From Clostridia bacterium (GTDB lineage Bacteria > Bacillota > Clostridia > Oscillospirales > CAG-272), in the NCBI GenBank assembly GCA_017466495.1, contig JAFTUB010000179.1:1-9572 (forward strand): a stretch of 9,572 bases of DNA, read 5' to 3'. Of the stretch, positions 6,930 to 9,572 are shown one piece after another. Numbering within the stretch: position 1 is the stretch's first letter; every line of letters begins with the position of its first letter. The notes beneath the pieces were generated by a model. It made no database searches and had not been told where the DNA came from. It saw nothing but the letters and a program-made list of their open reading frames with translations. Made by a program: the position numbers and the translations under genes.

Positions 6930-8072
6930 TCAGCCCTGTACTGCAACGTACTGGCCGTTCTCCACCTTTGCGAACTTGGCACCCTTCATGGGCTCGCCGT
7001 TCTCGTCAAAGGAAACCGAACCGGTCAGACCGTCCACGGTGATCTCCTTCATGGCGGCGATCAGCGCGGCGTTGTCGATTTCATTCGAGGTCACGCCTGC
7101 CTTCTCCAGTGCGGCCTTGATCACATAGACACAGTCATAGCCGTCTGCTGCGAACTGGTCGGGAGCATCGCCATGGCGCTCGGTATAGGTGGCAACGAAC
7201 TTCTGGATTTTCTCGTCGGGGTCGCTGGCAATGAAGGGAGTCAGGTAGATCAGCCCCTCGGCCAGCTTAGCGTCCTCACCCTGCAGGTAATTGAGGATAC
7301 CGTCCATACCGTCGGAACCGATGAGCGGCAGGCTCAGGGATTTGGCAGCAGCTGCAGTCAGGAACTTGGCAGCCATATCATTGTAGAAGGGGAGCAGGAC
7401 ATAGTCCGCGTCGGTGTCCTGAATCTTGGTCACATGAGCACTGAAATCCTCGGTGGAGTTGGAGAAGGGAGCTTCTACCGCAACGGTACCGCCCAGCTCG
7501 GTGAACTTAGCGCGGAAGGTCTCAAGGATACCGGTGCTGTAGCTGTCGTCCTGATTGTAGACCACAGCGGCCTTGCGGTAGCCCAGGGTGTTGTAGGCAT
7601 ACTCAGCCATGGTAGTACCCTGAAGCGGGTCGGTGAAGCAGAGACGGAAGGAATTGGGGTTCTGCGCAGCCTCCTTCTGAGAAGCAGAGGGGGTGATCTG
7701 CAGAATGCCCTCTTCCAGGACCAGGTCGTTGATGGCAACGGAGGGGCCGGAGGTTACACAGCCGATGAGCACATCCATGCCCTTGTCCATCAGATTTTCA
7801 AAAGCAGTCTTAGCCTTTGCGGAATCGCCTTCGTCATCAAGGAATTCCAGCTTCAGCTTGACACCGTTCACGCCGCCGGCTGCGTTGATCTCGTCCACGG
7901 CAATCTGAATACCGTTTCTGACCGAAGTGCCGTAGGTAGCTGCGCCGCTGGTCAGGGGGCCGATAGCACCGATGACAATCTCCTCATCGGAGCCGCCGCA
8001 GGCAGACAGCATGGGAAGCGTCATGAGCAGAGTCAGACATACTGCCATAAGCTTGATAAAAGTGCGTTTCAT
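6930..8072 (-). CDS. ABC transporter lipoprotein solute-binding protein, Leu/Ile/Val-binding (LivJ/LivK) type
   Basis: The extracellular receptor of the importer, 380 residues, type I periplasmic-binding fold (Peripla_BP_6). It begins with a lipoprotein signal peptide: basic MKRTFIK, a hydrophobic core, and lipobox LSAC with the lipidated cysteine at residue 25, so it is anchored on the outer face of the membrane. Family features are EIVIGAIGPLTSGAATYGTSVRNGIQIAVDEINAAGGVNG (31-70), VLIGCVTSGPSVAIND (101-116), ITPSASQ (126-132), KAAVVYNQDDSYSTG (167-181) and DQFAADGYDCVYVIKAALEKAG near the C-terminus. The ATG at 8072 is chosen because GGAGG (8085-8081) lies eight bases upstream; an in-frame TTG 15 bases earlier overlaps that site and is unlikely. 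Cargo could be branched-chain amino acids or another small amide or amino acid. It is the first gene of the operon. Confidence 0.93.
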   Translation of the reverse strand: MKRTFIKLMAVCLTLLMTLPMLSACGGSDEEIVIGAIGPLTSGAATYGTSVRNGIQIAVDEINAAGGVNGVKLKLEFLDDEGDSAKAKTAFENLMDKGMDVLIGCVTSGPSVAINDLVLEEGILQITPSASQKEAAQNPNSFRLCFTDPLQGTTMAEYAYNTLGYRKAAVVYNQDDSYSTGILETFRAKFTELGGTVAVEAPFSNSTEDFSAHVTKIQDTDADYVLLPFYNDMAAKFLTAAAAKSLSLPLIGSDGMDGILNYLQGEDAKLAEGLIYLTPFIASDPDEKIQKFVATYTERHGDAPDQFAADGYDCVYVIKAALEKAGVTSNEIDNAALIAAMKEITVDGLTGSVSFDENGEPMKGAKFAKVENGQYVAVQG

Positions 8073-8118
8073 TTTCTTATCCTCCAAAGCGATATGTGCA
8101 TTGCTGCACTTATCTTAT

Positions 8119-8146
8119 ATTATACGCTTTCTGCGGGAAAAGTCAA
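8119..8146 (-). promoter_or_regulatory. sigma-A promoter of the Liv-type transporter operon
   Basis: On the minus strand, TTGACT (8146-8141), a 16-base spacer and a perfect TATAAT (8124-8119) precede the binding-protein gene. Transcription would begin near 8112, giving a 40-base leader. That leader is too short for a T-box or an amino-acid riboswitch, so any control is likely to be by a protein at the DNA. A 5-bp inverted repeat (GTGCA-TTGC-TGCAC, 8096-8109) falls inside the leader, before the ribosome binding site. Confidence 0.8.
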
Positions 8147-8172
8147 GAAAAAATTCACAAATTGTCCAATTC

Positions 8173-8202
8173 TTTGCCGTTTTGCCGTGATAAAGCGGCA
8201 AA
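8173..8202. promoter_or_regulatory. possible operator: two direct TTTGCCG copies and one inverted copy
   Basis: TTTGCCG occurs at 8173-8179 and again at 8181-8187, and its reverse complement CGGCAAA at 8196-8202, making a 7-bp inverted repeat with an 8-base centre plus an extra half-site. The cluster lies 27-56 bases upstream of the -35 box of the transporter operon, a usual place for an activator site. No regulator gene is adjacent, so the link is inferred from position only. Confidence 0.35.
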
Positions 8203-8235
8203 CACTGCAATTTTGTTTTGATGGGGATTAAAAAA

Positions 8236-8266
8236 GCAACGAGCCGCTCAATGAGCGGCTCGTTGC
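8236..8266 (-). terminator. intrinsic terminator after the zinc-ribbon gene
   Basis: A perfect 14-bp stem (GCAACGAGCCGCTC at 8236-8249 paired with 8253-8266) with a three-base loop is followed on the minus strand by six U (8235-8230). It starts 18 bases after the zinc-ribbon stop codon and separates that gene from the transporter operon. Confidence 0.92.
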
Positions 8267-8284
8267 GACGACGATGTAAGAGAA

Positions 8285-8560
8285 TTACTCGCCTTTGCGT
8301 GCTGCGTAGCACTCGCTGCAGAAGACAGGTCTGTCCTCAGAGGGCTGGAAAGGAACACGAGCTTCCTTACCGCAAGCTGCGCATACGGTAGTGAACATCT
8401 CTCTGTTTGCCTTGCCTGCGTTCTTTCTCTGGTCGCGGCATGCCTTGCATCTCTGGGGCTCGTTCTGGAAGCCCTTCTCGGCGTAGAATTCCTGCTCACC
8501 TGCAGTAAATACGAACTCCTGGCCGCACTCCTTGCATACAAGGGTCTTGTCTTGGTACAT
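8285..8560 (-). CDS. Small zinc-ribbon protein, CxxC-x17-CxxC type
   Basis: A 91-residue protein with two four-cysteine sites. The N-terminal one, KTLVCKECGQEFVFTAGEQEFYAEKGFQNEPQRCKACR, has C9, C12, C38 and C41 and matches the probable zinc-ribbon domain (zf-trcl) of Firmicutes proteins. The C-terminal one has C60, C63, C81 and C84 with exactly 17 residues between the pairs, the CxxC-x17-CxxC pattern. Both should bind zinc structurally. There is no signal peptide or membrane segment, so it is cytosolic. Its cellular role is not known; nucleic-acid or protein binding is a reasonable guess. The start at 8560 has GAGG nine bases upstream. It lies 103 bases after the sigma-factor stop, with no clear terminator or convincing promoter between, so it may be read from the sigma-factor promoter. 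Confidence 0.9.
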   Translation of the reverse strand: MYQDKTLVCKECGQEFVFTAGEQEFYAEKGFQNEPQRCKACRDQRKNAGKANREMFTTVCAACGKEARVPFQPSEDRPVFCSECYAARKGE

Positions 8561-8663
8561 AGCTTCTTACCTCACTTAAAAAAATTGGTGATTATTGCCC
8601 ATAGACGGATTCCAACCGACACCTTTGAGAAAACAACGCTCTTTGTTAAGCTACCCGGGCATA

Positions 8664-9272
8664 TTATAATGTGTTCAGTAAAGCCTTCAGCTTTCTGCGA
8701 ATCCGGTAGATGGCATTGCTGACCGACTTCTCTTCCCGTCCCATGGCCGATGCGATCTCCCCGGCACTGTAACCGGACAGATACATCCGAAACACCCGCT
8801 GCTCATAGACCGAAAGATGACGGTCGATCACGGCATTCAGTGCGCGAACCGCCTCGTTATCCATCAAACGCGCGGCAGGATCGCCGCTCCCGGCGGGATC
8901 AGGAGTGACATCAGGGTCTGCGGAATCTGTCCCTGCATTTCCCTCGTTCTTCCAGTACCGCTCCAGGGCGCGCAGACGGTCCACCAACCGATTGGTGATG
9001 CAGATCTTGGCGAAAAGCCCAAACTCCACCTCACGCTGGTCCAGATCGTAGGCCAGTGCTGCCCGATAGAGTGCCAGCATGGCTTCCTGACGGAAGTCCT
9101 CGGCATCGGCATCGGAGGCATAACGGGGAACAAACTCGGTACTCAGACGAAGCACCAGGGGAAGATATCTTCCGTACAGACAGGAAAACGCCCCTTCCTC
9201 ACCGCGGCGCACAGCCAAAAGCAGCTGTCGCAACTCGTGGCGGGAAAGAGGTTCCTTTGACCGATCCGTCAT
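8664..9272 (-). CDS. RNA polymerase sigma-70 family factor, SigH-like
   Basis: A 202-residue alternative sigma factor. Region 2 (about 24-106) reads GEEGAFSCLYGRYLPLVLRLS, then DAEDFRQEAMLALYRAALAYDLDQ and EFGLFAKICITNRLVDRLRALER, close to the SigH (Spo0H) pattern for core binding, -10 recognition and melting. A variable acidic linker (107-137) follows. Region 4 (141-198) carries a helix-turn-helix, YEQRVFRMYLSGYSAGEIASAMGREEKSVSNAIYRIRRKL, for -35 recognition. No membrane segment or extracytoplasmic sensor domain is seen. I chose the ATG at 9272 because GGAG lies eight bases upstream; an in-frame GTG at 9308 lacks a ribosome binding site and falls in a hairpin. SigH itself controls early stationary phase and sporulation genes in Bacilli; whether this is the true orthologue or a paralogue cannot be told. 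No adjacent anti-sigma gene is visible in the window. Confidence 0.88.
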   Translation of the reverse strand: MTDRSKEPLSRHELRQLLLAVRRGEEGAFSCLYGRYLPLVLRLSTEFVPRYASDADAEDFRQEAMLALYRAALAYDLDQREVEFGLFAKICITNRLVDRLRALERYWKNEGNAGTDSADPDVTPDPAGSGDPAARLMDNEAVRALNAVIDRHLSVYEQRVFRMYLSGYSAGEIASAMGREEKSVSNAIYRIRRKLKALLNTL

Positions 9273-9296
9273 AAGAATCGCTCCATACAATACGCC

Positions 9297-9314
9297 TTTT
9301 CGGTCCACCGAAAA
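9297..9314 (-). promoter_or_regulatory. hairpin in the sigma-factor leader
   Basis: TTTTCGG (9297-9303) pairs with CCGAAAA (9308-9314) around a four-base loop, a 7-bp stem in the ~70-base leader between the predicted transcription start (near 9344) and the ATG at 9272. It also covers the alternative GTG start at 9308. It may affect translation or mRNA stability; there is no U-run suited to termination. Confidence 0.4.
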
Positions 9315-9350
9315 TCAGCGCAGATTGCATTTCCGAACTTTACCATATAC

Positions 9351-9378
9351 ATTATAACATAAATTCCAAAATTGTCAA
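9351..9378 (-). promoter_or_regulatory. consensus sigma-A promoter of the sigma-factor gene
   Basis: On the minus strand, TTGACA (9378-9373) and TATAAT (9356-9351) are both perfect consensus hexamers, with a 16-base spacer. The predicted start near 9344 leaves about 70 bases before the ATG. The upstream sequence is A/T-rich with A- and T-tracts, like an UP element. Confidence 0.85.
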
Positions 9379-9550
9379 TAGATTTTTCAAAATTTTTTCA
9401 CAGCTTTCACAGACATTGAAAATATACTATGCGTTTTGACCAAAATTTCAATATGTTTTTTGTTCAAAATTCATCGAAACACCATTTTTTCTCGTTCAAA
9501 ATTCACGATTTCATTCCCGTCTATTTGTTCATTTTTTCTTGTGAATTTTG
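9367..9550. repeat. cluster of CAAAATT words in an AT-rich intergenic region
   Basis: CAAAATT occurs at 9367-9373, 9388-9394, 9441-9447, 9465-9471 and 9497-9503, and inverted (AATTTTG) at 9544-9550. Two copies are longer matches, GTTCAAAATTCA at 9462-9473 and 9494-9505, exactly 32 bases apart, and TGAATTTTGG at 9542-9551 is their inverse. The stretch 9309-9572 holds no gene I can support and is far more AT-rich than the rest of the window. It may be a regulator-binding array or intrinsically bent DNA upstream of the sigma-factor promoter. Confidence 0.4.
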
Positions 9551-9572
9551 GTGAAAAATCTGTATATTTTCA

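Noticed and set aside
8073..8118. T-box or amino-acid riboswitch in front of the transporter operon
   Set aside because: The predicted leader is only about 40 bases, with a 5-bp inverted repeat and no specifier loop or antiterminator.
6909..8231. Long plus-strand open frame opposite the binding-protein gene
   Set aside because: It is antisense to a well-supported lipoprotein gene that has a promoter, ribosome binding site and lipobox; the opposite frame shows no family motif.
8663..8668. TATAAT at the sigma-factor stop codon as a promoter for the zinc-ribbon gene
   Set aside because: No acceptable -35 hexamer occurs 15-19 bases upstream; it is probably chance within AT-rich sequence.
9539..9568. 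Plus-strand promoter-like TTGTGA-18 bp-TATATT pointing out of the right edge
   Set aside because: Both boxes deviate from consensus and the downstream gene is not visible, so it cannot be separated from AT-rich background.
1..9572. CRISPR arrays, tRNA or rRNA genes, insertion sequences, prophage or toxin-antitoxin genes
   Set aside because: No regularly spaced repeats, cloverleaf sequences, transposase motifs or terminal inverted repeats were seen, including at the two deletion junctions.

Overview
This window looks like a chromosomal segment from a moderately GC-rich member of the Clostridia, most likely an Oscillospirales-type gut anaerobe. The reasons are near-consensus sigma-A promoters, strong AGGAGG-type ribosome binding sites, a SigH-like sigma factor, a small CxxC-x17-CxxC zinc-ribbon protein, a cytidylate-kinase-like (AAA_26) gene and an oxygen-sensitive glycyl radical enzyme locus. 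The lineage is an inference from gene content, not a match to a known genome. Every gene I can support is on the minus strand, so transcription runs from right to left.

Right end (about 8230-9572): an AT-rich region with repeated CAAAATT words lies upstream of a SigH-like sigma-70 family factor. That gene has a TTGACA-16 bp-TATAAT promoter and a small leader hairpin. Next come a zinc-ribbon protein and a strong intrinsic terminator.

Centre (about 2706-8146): a complete Liv-type (HAAT family) ABC importer operon. Its own promoter lies at 8119-8146. The order is lipoprotein solute-binding protein, permease LivH, permease LivM, ATPase LivG, ATPase LivF, then a cytidylate-kinase-like gene that ends at a 19-bp-stem terminator. 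A hairpin between the binding-protein gene and livH probably makes the binding protein more abundant than the membrane and ATPase subunits. The four transporter genes after it are tightly spaced, and ribosome binding sites overlap upstream stop codons.

Left part (about 262-2596): a glycyl radical enzyme (GRE) and its radical-SAM activase, with an intact-looking promoter and a downstream terminator, but both genes are broken. The activase lacks its ferredoxin-like domain and the SGGEP motif through an in-frame internal deletion. The GRE has a probable one-base frameshift in an A-run just after its start, lacks about 250 middle residues at a frame-changing junction, and has serine where the catalytic thiyl cysteine should be. 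The glycyl-radical loop at its C-terminus is still good. This is either a recently decaying metabolic locus or partly an assembly artefact; it is the most unusual part of the window. At the far left, the start of another minus-strand gene with its own promoter runs off the edge.
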